Source: Siphonodentalium dalli
Lineage: Eukaryota > Mollusca > Scaphopoda > Gadilida > Siphonodentaliidae
NCBI GenBank assembly: GCA_032622095.1
Contig: CP136067.1
Coordinates: 119,091,281-119,155,280 of the forward strand
Direction of reading: 5' to 3'
DNA: 64,000 bases
Part shown: positions 32,500 through 44,679 of the stretch, piece after piece
Numbering within the stretch: position 1 is the stretch's first letter
How the letters are laid out: every line of letters begins with the position of its first letter
Made by a program: the position numbers and the translations under genes
The notes under the pieces: generated by a model
Databases searched by the model: none
Seen by the model: only the letters and a program-made list of their open reading frames with translations
What the model was told of the DNA's origin: nothing

Positions 32500-32760
32500 C
32501 CCTGTGCCAATGCATTCTCTTATATATGCGAGTCGACCATAGGTCGCCTCGCATATATAAGAGAATGCATTGGCTAAACACATATTAAAAATGATAACAT
32601 TGTCAAAGAATGTAGAAAAATATTATAAAAATTGTTAAAGAATGTAAGAAAAAATGGTCAAAAGTGTTAATTTTTTTTTTTTTAGGCCAATGCATTCTCT
32701 TATATATGCGAGGCGACCTATGGTCGACTCGCATATATAAGAGAATGCATTGGCACAGGG
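32500..32760. mobile_element. Twin-hairpin element, family A, copy 1 (261 bp)
   Basis: Ends 'ccctgtgccaatgcattc' and its complement. Each end is itself a 69-bp near-palindrome (32506-32574 and 32686-32754) with 33-bp arms and one mismatch pair. The two hairpins are reverse complements of each other around that mismatch. A 111-bp AT-rich centre separates them. Short ORFs here are artefacts of the palindromes. Confidence 0.92.
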
Positions 32761-33674
32761 CATAACTGTAACCATCACAATGTGGTCGATGAACCGGTTC
32801 CAATGATATCCATATTTGTATGGTGTTATTGAGCCAGACCGAAGATATTTTAGGCTGTTGAAGCTTTATTTGGGCGTTTTGGCCGGTTTGTTGGGTAAAG
32901 GGTTAACGTATTGAATACACCATAGCTGATGTGATATGTTCTCAATATTAACTGATGTCGTGTGTATACAAATGGCAACAGGATCCACAGAACAAAATAT
33001 TTACTCCACCTCAATAATACATAATCATATAGGATAAAATATTATTGGGGTGGGGTCAATTATTTTTCTGGGAACTGTGATCAATGTCGGTTAAATGTCC
33101 GTCTGCACACGACGAACGTAACCCAAAAACAATCTAAACTAGAATTTTTAAACTTCCTATTGGAAGTTTGATACTTCCATATAATTATCATATATATTCC
33201 AATCCAAATCCCCTCTCAATCATTACCTTTCCCATAACCCAAATCTTAACATAACCATACCTATCGGCAACCCGTACCATGTCCCAATACTAAATGTTTC
33301 TATAAGCATAACCATGCTCTAGCCGTAACCATACCCACAATAATTCTAACTATATCTATAACTTTAAAAAGTCATGGAATATAAGTAGTGGCTCACCTTT
33401 TCGATCGTAATTTTGTTTATCTCGATTAATCCGTTCCACAACTATTGAAGTATTTATTTAGTTACACCCATGCATACTTCAGACCTTATATTATGATACA
33501 TGTTTATCATAAACACATCAGTTCGCAAAAATAAAAGATTAAGAATGAGGCTACTTTTGAAATTATATTTCTCGTAAAAAGTGACCCCTAGTAGACCCTT
33601 TGGTATCATCTAGATGGTCTCCTGTAATTTCTGTAGAAGACAGACACTGGCAGACAGACAGAAATTCGCAGATA
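32761..33674. other. Non-coding stretch
   Basis: AT-rich, with runs of 'ataaccatac' like phrases (33230-33350). No gene or clear repeat supported. Confidence 0.5.
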
Positions 33675-33848
33675 TACAGTAATGCCCTATGTAATCGACC
33701 CCTTAAACACAGCAGAATTATGGGTAACTTTTCGGGATTCAGGAGAGCTTTCGGATGAATGTCAGCAGGCTATATTTCCCGCTAAATCCTGAAATATTAC
33801 CCATAATTCTGCTATGATTAAGGAGTCGATTACTTGGGGCATACTGTA
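33675..33848. mobile_element. Hairpin MITE with TACAGTA ends, complete copy (174 bp)
   Basis: 'tacagtaatgccct' at the left and 'ggggcatactgta' at the right begin arms of about 65 bp with roughly 40 bp between them. The TA outer bases fit a Tc1/mariner-like TA target. Partial copies occur at 19657-19764 and 63484-63590. Confidence 0.82.
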
Positions 33849-35042
33849 GATATAGATGTAAGCATGTTATTAAATTATTCATGAATTCCAAATTAAATCA
33901 CACGACGTCAGATGCACCTATCCCATGACACTCCACGTGACAATTCACCGTGTGTTCCAATTTTAGTTTGTCATGATCCAACCGGTTGGGCACCAATAGC
34001 AGGTCAGACCGACAAACAAATGAACACACACACAGTTCGGTTTTATTAGTATACATACCCACATGTGTACAATATATGTATTTAATTGGCAACGGGAATA
34101 AAGAACATGCACGGGTTCCACATGCACACATGTGTCTATCTCTTGTGCCTATATTCCAAATTAAAGACTTGAGATGTTAAAAATTATAACTGCTATGGGA
34201 TGGTATATTCTCGTGAAATATACGGATAGTTATAGTCTGTCCACAATGAAGTGCGAAGTTTTAAATCAATGCCGATCTGTAATTTGCCAAGTGTTAAGTC
34301 TTGGTTTATCAGTTTGTCGGGTCAGTGATTTCAACGGCCAGTACTATAAGTGACGGTTATATCTACGTGCAGCGGATATATTTATTTATGAAATAATTAT
34401 GCGCGAATGGCAATCACTCACACAACTGATAACACATGTCTTGATTACGCCTTATTATAAATTAGTAACATGCTAAAAACGAGCCCAAATCACCAGAATG
34501 GGACAAAGGCGAATATGTTTTATTTGAAGTTCTATCATGCTCGGGAACGCTCTAGAAAGATCACTGAAATGTCACTATATATGTGTATCAGGAATCAAGC
34601 ATTAAATATAATTTAGAAACATATCAAAATAGCATAACAGGTAATGCTGTCAAGACACGTTATGTCATTACAAACGTTTATACCGATTGTACTGACTGTC
34701 CAACCGATTGTACTGACTGTCCAAGATCGCGAACTTTTCCACAGCTTGTGCGAATTTTGTATACATTTTTGGTTCAAAGCGACTTAATCGGACAGGTGCG
34801 CAACACACTGTGCCATCAGAAGTAGGCCAGTCATGCAGCCAATTCTATTTTAAAGAGCGCGGATTTGGGAAAGCTGCATTGTGTGAGAACGTAACATGAT
34901 TCGCGTACATCTATATGCATTTCGGTATGTTGCTTTCCCGAGTAATGGTGCCTTTTCTGTGTACATAAATAGCACCAAACTGAACATACGCCTTCTCACC
35001 AGCAAAATGATAAATAGCCGATGTGTTGAAACGGTACTATAC
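33849..35042. other. Non-coding stretch
   Basis: No gene supported. A 21-bp tandem duplication ('accgattgtactgactgtcc') lies at about 34681-34722. Confidence 0.5.
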
Positions 35043-35549
35043 CCAGGGGGGGGGGGTCGGACAAAAATTTCAGGCACGTATGGCATTTTTTCCCTTTCGA
35101 TCATTTTTTGTACCCACCCACCCACCCCCTTCGCCAAATGTTTTTCCGTTTTCGGCAGTTTTTTCCGACCATTTTTTGACACCCACCCCCCCTTTTAACA
35201 CTAAAACAGAGATTTGCGGGGGGGAATTCACTGTAAACAGCTGTATATGAATTTCTGTGCATACTATTTATCATGGATGTTGACATGGACATGTAAATAG
35301 GAATGAGTCCTTTTGAGGTCATTCGGCCAAAAAAAACATGGCTGCCAGCGGCCATCTTGGATTTAAAAATTTGCAACAAAATACAACACGATAACTGCCT
35401 GCAGTCAGTTTACAGTTTACAGTTGCCAAAACACTAAAAAACAAGCAGGAAATTATTTTTTTTAGTTGCGGAAAAAATTGCTTGTTGGTGGATTTGATCA
35501 CCCACCCACCCCGGCATACGTGCCGGAATTTTTGTTTTCACCCCCCTGG
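35043..35549. mobile_element. TIR element with C/G-run ends (507 bp)
   Basis: Left 'acaaaaatttcaggcacgta' and right 'catacgtgccggaatttttg' are inverted matches, outside which lie G11 and C6 runs. 'cacccacccacccc' occurs near both ends. ORFs across it lack motifs. Confidence 0.75.
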
Positions 35550-38500
35550 TATTCCATAAACAAATATAGCATGTCGAGCTTGTAAAATAGACGGATATTT
35601 TTGAGAATATACGGATATGAATGCGCGTATTTTACCATTTAATATGTTATTGCAAGTCTTCACAGTCATGCATAAGTTAATAATACCAAGTTAACAATCG
35701 TTATTCACACAAAAACATACTTATATATGTCGTTCAATGTAATTATGCTACATTGATCGACCACCCATTTCGGAACAGCGAAATAGCGTATGGTATGATG
35801 ACATTAAACTCTCTTTGCTCGCTTGCCTATATCGCGATGTTCCCAACAGTTTAAGGTGCCGTATTTTAACAAATAGATTGTCATGAAATGGTAGCATTCT
35901 GGAAATGATATATACATGGCAGCTTATACCTACACATTCCATATGCAATTCGCTTAATTTTGGTGTGATTCATATTCTTGTATACCCGCAGGTGGTGAAT
36001 TAGTCGGCGCTTTAAGGCATTTATTGTATATTTTCCGAGTAGCGAACGAATGTACGACGTCGACGTTGTCGCCTATTCGTAAGTTATAAGACTTTACATT
36101 ACGTCTCGTCCAATTAATGCGAAATATGCAATCGGCGGTCTTAACAGTCGGACAATAAAGTCATATATTTTCACTCGTGACACATACAGATGATAAAGAG
36201 ACAATTTTTAAATGGTCAGATCTGAATTCAACAAAATTATGCACTATGTCAGATGGTAAACCAATACCAAACCGCAAAGTGTCACGTTCCGAAATTATGA
36301 TACCAAAATTAGCGACTAAGGGGTGGCAAGGTTGGGGCGTCGGACGGGATACGCTGACTCCCATTCATTCAATTTGAATATATCATATATTAAAATGGTT
36401 TCAATTAAATTGAGAACTGCAAGCGAAAGTCCGCGCATAAGACGGATTGTGCTTTATGAAAACGTGGTCCATGCTGAGAAGTGTTATAACAATATACGAC
36501 GGACACCACAGTTCTGTTAATTCTCAAATGTCAAAGTCGAGAATTATTTTTGTAAAAAATGGGGGTTTTAAAAAAAGTGAAAACAAAACGAACTACTATT
36601 CTAAAACTAATGAATTTCGACCGTTTTTGGTCTCAATATATGTCATTTTTAGCAGCATCATGATAAAACTGCAGAATCACGGCTGATTGACAACACAGAC
36701 AGCCGACATTGTTTTGAGTGATTACCCGTTAGCCAACATAACAATTAACGCATTGCGCCGAACAGGAATGGATGTTGAAATATATCGCCAGTGGTCATTG
36801 ATGCAATTTTTGAAATCATTTTTTTGGTCTTCTGTCTATGTTTAAGACGCTCACATAGAGCAAATCCAGCTGTTGCGCTTCGTCTAGGAGAAGATCTGCG
36901 CACAAGCACTTTCTACACATGGACTTTATTAGTACATTTTTCGATGTGTTATAACTTGGTCATTTCTCACCCGATTTACAAAATTCTTTCACGAGTAGCA
37001 TCAGTACGTCGTATATATATCCGACAGTAAAAATGGCTGGGATCGGTGACAAGAAAAAAATTGACAAATTTTGCACCCCTCCCCAGGTCGACAAATTGTT
37101 TTCGGACCTTGGTGAAAATTTCCCTGATTTGTGCCCTTTCGTTAGTTAACACGATCACGAGAACCGAATTCAGCTGCCTGACTTCTTATAGGAGAAGATC
37201 TGCGCACAAACTTTTTCCAAAATATTTGTTTAAGGGCCATAACTCTGGTAAGCAAGTTAAGACACAAACCTAAATGTTTCATTACCACGCATCTTGGCAT
37301 GGTGCATATACCTACCAAATTTCAATGCTTTATCTTTTAAACTTTCTGAGATATAAGGGTTTTAAAATATATTAAGAATAATAAATAATAATAATAATAA
37401 TAGAGAAAAATAAAAAATTGAATAACAATATACTTCCATATTAAAATATGGAAGTATAATTATCCGGCCGGCTATACATCGAATAATATGTCACCACATT
37501 CAGGGAATGATTGGACAGTCAGTTATTACTATATCCAGCCCGGTAAACCGGTCCTGTATCAGTGGTTAAGCTCCACGGTCGCAGTGTACAGTTTGGGTAG
37601 CACAATGTAAGCAAATGCTACACAGAGATGGAAGAAACACGCGGCGAGATCTTAGCACATGTTAGCGACTGAGTGAACTACAAAAGAACCTATGCAGGAT
37701 ATACTGCTTTTGCGTTAACATCCATTTAGATATAACGTTGACAATCCACAATTTATGTATTCATATCCCATTTTTAACAAGAAAATACCGCTTATCTTAA
37801 TCAAAAACTAATATATAAAAATAGGCGTCGAGTGGTTCATTAGTAATTGTTCCCATATACTTGTATTCTGAACGGCGAGTAATACGTTATTATTTAAGTG
37901 CTCTTTTTTAAATTAAAGAAACTGTTGAATGGTCCTGTTTATGGATCCTGATTGCAGTGGTTGCAATCAATGAAATGGTTACGAATGAAGGTGGTCTTGC
38001 GTCTAGTGGAAATTCTTGTGTTATGACTATAGTATTGGTTTAAACATTTATTGCAACAAAAGTTACAAGGGATTTGGACACAAGTTATAACAACTTAATG
38101 CAGCCCCTTTCCCAACAATATTTAAACATTTGTTTACTTGAGTAAAGCCCATTAAATTGATAGCAGATAACCGTCAGACAGTACCCTTACCACATGCAGA
38201 CAGTATCATTGAAATATTGGAAGCGTCCTTAATTTGTCTCATTTTGTCGCCTATTTGTGAGCTTCATATTTTTGTTTCTATGTTTTTCGGTTGTGAAATA
38301 ATTCGAAATGTTTAATATGCTGAACAATAATCATCACGTGACATGATTAGTAAAGTTGATCGCTATTACTCGAGTAAAACCCATTACATTGATAGAAGAC
38401 CACCGTCAGACAGTGCCCTTACCACCTGCAAACATTATCATTTGGAAGCGCGGGTCCCCTGCAAACGTTACAATTGTCAATCTATCACCCTCGATGTTGT

Positions 38501-39111
38501 GATCCAGGGGGTCGTTGGCCATCAAAAGATTAATAAATTCGATTCAGCATTTATTGAGGAGTACAATTAGTGCATAATTAATCGATGGAGAATGAATGTG
38601 AAACAGCCAAGTTTTTCGGTTTATTCGTCCGATAGTGAAAATGTTGACAAAAGTCTCATTTTATCAGCCAATACGACTTATCTGTTTGTAAAAAATATAG
38701 TTGGTCATCTGTGGTAATTATATGAAATTCCCTATAGGAATAACTAACCCATTATGTCTTATGTCCTTATATATGTTCGCTGATGACAATTCGTGATATT
38801 TTCTAATAACTACGGTGTGCTTTAGGTCTCTTGCTAATGCGTTTACATAGTACCACAACCACTGCTACTTCGCTGTAAAGGACAGGTATCACCACTGACA
38901 ATATACATGCGCGCATGACTATTTGCACTTTTCGTGCGTGTATATTGTAAATAAAATTATCCTATCCTACCATATCCTGGAATTTGAGTTCTGTTATTCA
39001 TTTTGTGCTCAACTAAGTTCAATTGGTAGCATTTGTTGGATATTTGCTTGCCACCGGTGCATGAGATGTGTGTGCGCAAAAAATACTTAACCCTGTCTGT
39101 ACTAAAGCATC
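35550..39111. other. Non-coding stretch with small repeats
   Basis: No supported gene. Features seen: an exact 20-bp repeat 'aggagaagatctgcgcacaa' at 36886 and 37190; 'gggccataactctgg' near 37232; a short hairpin 'atacttccatattaaaatat' region at about 37429; and a diverged direct repeat of about 90 bp at 38138-38226 and 38369-38457. Confidence 0.55.
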
Positions 39112-39322
39112 ATCACCCCCGTGTACGTGGTATCGCCAAACCCGAGGGTATCGTCAAAGCCGAGAAAATGTGAACGTCATTTTCACGCATATGATATGGG
39201 GATATGTTTGTTTCTCATCGTAAAACAGACATGTCCACTTGCAGCAGGGGTATTTATCCACCCGCTGTAAATCAGTTTTCCTAGATCAAACCATTTAACA
39301 TTCGCAGTCCAATTGATTGAAT

Positions 39323-40612
39323 GCCGGCTGATAGGGACCCTGGCTCTTATGGACCCTGGCTGATACGGCCCTGGCTTTTACGGATCTCCGGCTCATACGG
39401 ACCCTGGCTTATACGGACCCTGGCTTTTACAGACCTCCGGTGCATACGGACCTCAATTCAAATTAAATTTTAAAATTAGGTATATTTTCCTTTATTTAAA
39501 TAAATCAAAATAAAATAAATTAAAATACTGACAAAATGCATATCTTCTTCTGGGTCCGGTTGTAAGCAAAGCATATAGCCGTCACTGGATACTAGCTTTC
39601 TGTTGCCTTTCTTAAAACCATTGTCGATCTTAAAAAATCTTAAGAAATCTATATACCATCTTTGTTTTTGCAAAGCTGTTTTCACAACAAATCGAACTCA
39701 CGTGGTTTCATGCTGATCATCAATCACTGACCACTCATCATAGCGTGTCTGTTTATACAGCGGTGACAGTATCACACGCACGTGTTTATACAAAAGTAAA
39801 GGGATTAGAGGGGTACGTCAGGATAGGTAACACCAAATCCGGCCATTTATGGGACCATCTCATCTCATTTTTGTCAAAATTCATATATTGATGTAAACAT
39901 ATTTTATTCCAATCAAAAAATAACATGTTTAAACATTTGACAAATATTTTACAGTAAGACAGAATAATATATATAATCGTATGATTGGAAAGGGGATTAA
40001 ACAACAAGCCCAAGGGCTTTTATTAAGTTTGCTCCTCTTTTGTTTCGCGCCCACTCTTCATCAAGTGTAGAGGGGGGGGGGGGGGGTCGGACGGGAAGGA
40101 ATGAAACTATCATAATTATAGTATAATGTTGGTGTCGTGAGAATCAAGGAGAGAGATTGTGAAGGAGAAAGGCACAGAGAGGACGGGAGAGAGAGAGAGA
40201 GAGAGAGAGAGATAAAGGGGATGAGATGCTGTGAGAGGGGGTAGTTGTGAGGAGTGTTCAATAATTTAGTTGAGTTGTTACGTAATAATAATAATAATGA
40301 TACTCGTCTTTACTATTCTTCGTGTGTCAGGCGCCATGGGAGGGGGTCAAGCGCGATTCATATGTTCTTCGCAACGTTCTATAAAGTAGAGCACATGAGT
40401 GTATTTTTCACTCATCCATGGCTCATATTTATTCATTTGTGGCATACGTTCTAATGGGTATAATATGAGATGGTCCCACAAATGGCAAACATTAGTGTCC
40501 AGTATCCCTTGGGGTGACAGGAATGACTTTATCACCCCTGACAATATACATAAATATTTAGTCTACTATATCTATTTGTATGAGCCGGAGGTCCGTAAGA
40601 GCCAGGGTCCAT
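39323..40612. mobile_element. Element with 'cggaccctggctcata' repeats at both ends
   Basis: 39323-39454 holds about seven copies of a 15-20 bp 'acggaccctggctt' motif, and 40579-40612 holds the inverse. A further inverted pair ('gggaccatctcat' at about 39850, 'atgagatggtccc' at about 40464) lies inside. (GA)n occurs at 40185-40212 and (AAT)n at about 40280. Confidence 0.6.
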
Positions 40613-41461
40613 ACACTGTTAGAAATTACTGTCGGTTCGACGGTTTCGGGATTATGACGGTCCAATACCGTTTCATCAGTTTGACGGTCCCATACCGTTA
40701 ATTTATGTGCCCATGAAAATTGTCTAAATTTAATATTTTCGTGATTCAAAGTCATGCCGTCAAAAATCAATAGTATATTTATCGTCTTACCATATTATAT
40801 ACGACAATGACTCCATACAGTATGACTGAATCTTACTCTGCTGATATTTAATATGTATTATTAATGCGGCATTCATTCTGTGTTATGCGGACCATACGAA
40901 TTATCACGAATACGGTACATAATTCTCATTCCGTTAAGTTACCGCTTTATCAATCAGCTCATTTCTTCAGCTGATTTCTTCGCCATTTTATGATTTATCG
41001 TTGATAGCAAACTGTTTTGGGAAACTGTTACCTTTTCGGTTGTGGACAGTTGTTAAGGCGGTCTGATTTCGGTTCCTTTGATAACCGGACAAGTTGCAAT
41101 TCAGCTAATAGCGGCTTAATCATTGACAATTTCCACTAAATTCGAGAGTAGAGATTCATGTCAATCGTGGCATGATCCGGGGACTGACTTCATACGACGC
41201 ATTGCTGATGTTGAAATTACAGTGTTGTGACTTAGTATCAAAACACTGGCACATTTACTGTCACAAGAGGATACAGGTACAATTAACACAAGCTTCGATG
41301 TCAACCAATAGTGACAATAATAATAACAACGACTCAAGCAGCTATTACTATTAGAATGTTGACAATCCAGTTGACAGTTTTTTTAATCTGATTGTTTCAA
41401 AGCACATGCATGTACATTTACAAGAGAGGATATACATGTACTGTATGCACCAGTGTAATTC

Positions 41462-41478
41462 ACAAGAGCAGCAATGTC

Positions 41479-41512
<34 letters not shown>

Positions 41513-41515
41513 CCG
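41462..41515. repeat. (CAA)n microsatellite
   Basis: About twelve to thirteen near-uninterrupted CAA units. Confidence 0.9.
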
Positions 41516-41903
41516 TAAACAATGAACTGACGCCGCACAGTGACGGATGATCACATATCTACAATTCCAACTTTACAATTACACGGAAAAATTCATCCCG
41601 TGTTCATCAATTTTCAATGAAACGTGTGGATATGAGACATTGTCATCATTCGCCATGTTATCGTCAAGTTATTACGACAATTTACCGGGAATACACTATT
41701 GGTTGGATGTTCTTATCAAACTCTCTTTGGCTGACTACTAAGTCAGTGTCGTGATACCAGTATACAGTTTGATGCATCAAGCTTTAAAATTTCATGGAAA
41801 ATGTGCGACTACAGGAGAACATTGTCGCCAAGTCATCGCGCACAGTTATTATGGGATCTGCTGTAGTCTTGAAGGTTCCAATCCCAACTAGCTGTTATTG
41901 ATA

Positions 41904-42410
41904 TACAGTACCAGTCAAAAGAAGTGGTATATTAATTTAAGGGCGCTATTTTCTTCGCGCCCAATATCGCAATAATATTGCAAGTTGAAACGCTTAAAAG
42001 CATGTCGCTTGTGATATTATTGCAATATTTTGCGCTTAATATCTCAATATTTTGCGCTTAATATTGCGACATCTTGCGCTCAAAACTGTGACATTTAAAT
42101 CAAATTATTGCTTCTTCTATATTGTTTATTGTATAAATAGAGACAATGTTTTAGATATGTATATAATTATAGTTGTAAATGCTATATGTACACTATATGC
42201 ACAGTATTTATCTAATATAAATATAACACTATCGGGTCTGTATGAAATTTAGCGCGCTTAGTATCGCAATATTTTGCGTTCAATATTGCAATAATAAGCG
42301 CGACAGTTTTTTTGTAGTGTGCTATAATCACGCCTTTTTCTACATCAAGCACGCTCAATATCGCAATAAAGGTGCGCCTAAATATACCACTTCCTCTGAC
42401 TGGTACTGTA
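41904..42410. mobile_element. Tc1/mariner-like MITE (TACAGTACCAGTC ends, 507 bp)
   Basis: Left 'tacagtaccagtcaaaagaa' and right 'ttcctctgactggtactgta' are inverted repeats continuing into 'gtggtatatt', with TA at both outer ends. 'cagtaccagtcaaaag' is typical of Tc1/mariner termini. The interior is rich in 'ttgcgcttaatattgcgaca' type motifs. There is no transposase ORF. Confidence 0.82.
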
Positions 42411-43853
42411 TTGTCATGATGTACGGATTCACTTGTTAAAACAAAAACTGTGTTTACAAGACTAATTAGTGACTGGACAATTTCACGCCTTACATGTTAC
42501 CAAAAAGTATGCCATTAAGATATTTTACTTTTACAAGTACATCAATTTGAGTTTTAACTGTGAAACATGTAGCTTTGTTCTTTTTATGGCTTAAAAGGGC
42601 ATGCCGATTCATGTTTTAGAATGGTCGAAATTAGTATTACTCATAACTGAATAGTGATGGGTTGGATTTATCAGCTATTACCAGTATCGTTTTTTATTTA
42701 AAGCCATATTTATACAGTAGTTAGTGAAAGGAGAACACATTACGCGTGTGCAGCCTTTTCCGGATTAAATTCTACGAGGCAGATAACAAGCTTTATCCTC
42801 TGCAAACTGCAAAGTTTCATAAGTATTGTCTATCACTTTATGCATTGAGGATTTACATTTCATCAAAACTATGATCGTAACATAAGAACTAAGATGTATT
42901 TTTCAGTTACGAATAATACTAGTTTCGACCATTCAAAAACACGAATCGTAATGCCTACCGGGAAATTATATTGTCACCATGGGAACCTGGCTAATTCTAT
43001 GGTAAATTAGCAAATTAAGAGCAAAAAATTGGTGTTGACCCATGAAAAATACCATTGGTCTGACCTTTATTAGTTACGGTCTTGATATTAATTAAAAGGT
43101 GCTGAACCGTAAAAAATACAACGGTCTGACAGTTATTGGTTACGGTCTGTCCGTTACTTAAACGGTTTTATACCGTGGAACATGCTAGGGTCTGTCCTAT
43201 GTTTAACGGTCAATTGTTGGCAGCGATGTTGCGCGGTCTGAGACCGTTGAAACGACGGTATGTTTTCTAACAGTGAATCAGCCGCATACCCATATGATCA
43301 GTCTCAGATACACATAACACACTCGAAAACTCACCCTAACTCCTTAAGTACTACGTATATTTACTGCACAGATGATCGGCGTTTGGTGACATCTTCGTCT
43401 GCGGCGTTAACATCTTTATGTGCCGACAGTGGTCACTCCATATCGCGCGAATATTGAGAACGGCACTGATTTTATAAATTCTGTTCAATCCTATGCTTCA
43501 TTGACAGATTCAACTATATACCGACATTTGCTTTGGCAGCGTGGAAGTCCAGAAACTATAATAGTGGGTGGATGTTCTCGAAAATTTGAGTGAGCAAAAG
43601 CAAAAACACGCAAAAAAATATTAAATGGTTTGATCTGGGAAAACTGATTGACAGCGGGTGGATAAATATCCCTGCTTCATGTGGACATACACATACGTTG
43701 TTCGTTGTCTGTTTTACGATGAGAAACAAACATATCCCCATATCATATACGTGCATGAAAATGACTTTCCCATTTGCTCGGCTTTAGAGATACCCATGGG
43801 GTTTGGCGATATCACGTACACGGGGGTGATAATTGATGAGTAGTTATCCCATA

Positions 43854-44425
43854 GGAAATGTTCAGATAATAAGTTCAACAAATGATGGTACAACCATCGT
43901 TTGTTGAACCTTTTTATCTAAACATTCCCCCAATAAATAGGACTCATTCTGTACTTTTATTTATGTGTCGTCTGCTTATATTACGTGTAGAACCCTGCAA
44001 ATCAATAATAGACCATTCCGATTTACACTTTTTAACTGGCTTGGAGAATCCATTTAGTATAGAACGGGTTAATTATGACATTCTACTGGCAGAAAGTATA
44101 AGATGGACCCGAGTATTATGTCAAATCAGGAAAGAGAATATCAATGATGACGATTTTATACCTCTCTATACCAAATGGATTCTCACAATCAGTTAAAACA
44201 TGTACATAGGAATGGTCTATTGTTGATTTGGAGGTATGTTAAGGTGATAAACACAGACGACATATAAATACAAGTGCAGTATAGGAGCCATATCTATGGT
44301 CATATGTTGAACTTATTATCTGAACATTTCCTATGCGTTAACTAATAATCAATGATGCTTTAGTATAGACAGTGTTGACTTATTATCTGAACATTTCCTG
44401 CTGATAACTACTCATCAATGATGCT
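43854..44425. mobile_element. Foldback repeat cluster ('gttcagataataagttcaac' hairpins)
   Basis: A hairpin at 43854-43930 uses 'atgttcagataataagttc'. Its complement recurs at about 44317-44336 and 44377-44397. Between them, 43959-44269 is a long imperfect palindrome ('tttatgtgtcgtctgc' against 'cagacgacatataaa'; 'ataatagaccattcc' against 'ggaatggtctattg'). Another copy of the first hairpin lies at 63405-63470. Confidence 0.7.
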
Positions 44426-44639
44426 TTAGTATAGAATGGGTTAATGATGATGATGGTTGTCATGTTGCGGTTGTTGTTGTTGTTGTTGTTGATATTGACT
44501 ATGGTGGCAGTAAATGCAGGTGTTGCAGTTGTAGTTAATTATGATGACGATGATGATAATCATGCATGCCGATGTGTTTGTCAACTCTAAATGGGCGTAT
44601 ATATATTCACGTTTGATTAATCACTAAAGTACAACAAAT
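44426..44639. repeat. Simple-repeat stretch upstream of the receptor gene
   Basis: (TTG)n at about 44470-44492 and (ATG)n-like runs at 44447-44456 and 44541-44556. Confidence 0.75.
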
Positions 44640-44652
44640 CTTTATTTTGCAG
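44640..44652 (+). promoter_or_regulatory. Splice acceptor in the receptor 5' UTR
   Basis: The 'ctttattttgcag' polypyrimidine-AG lies 27 bases before the receptor ATG. It implies an upstream non-coding exon and an intron ending at 44652. Confidence 0.55.
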
Positions 44653-44679
44653 GAAGTTCGCTGGTTTTGACTAAACAGA

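Larger units (their letters stand above)
40614..43275. mobile_element. Non-autonomous element with CACTGTTAGAAA / TTTCTAACAGTG ends
   Basis: Short terminal inverted repeats begin CACTGTTAG. Many subterminal 'acggt' or 'accgt' motifs occur at both ends (40630-40700 and 43070-43260). This layout resembles EnSpm/CACTA elements. A clean target duplication was not visible. The interior is split by the MITE at 41904-42410. No transposase. Confidence 0.65.
39112..43830. mobile_element. Large inverted-repeat unit enclosing nested TIR elements
   Basis: 39112-39298 and 43621-43830 are inverted copies: 'atcacccccgtgtacgtg' matches 'cacgtacacgggggtgat', and 'gatcaaaccatttaa' matches 'ttaaatggtttgatc'. 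They enclose a 'ggaccctggctcatacgg' repeat element (39323-40612), a CACTG-ended element (40614-43275) and, inside that, a mariner-like MITE. No transposase ORF was found. Confidence 0.75.

Noticed and set aside
32205-32803. ORFs sharing LCQCILLYMRVDHRSPRIY on both strands, also near 50.4-50.7 kb
   Set aside because: They come from the palindromic twin-hairpin elements, not from genes.
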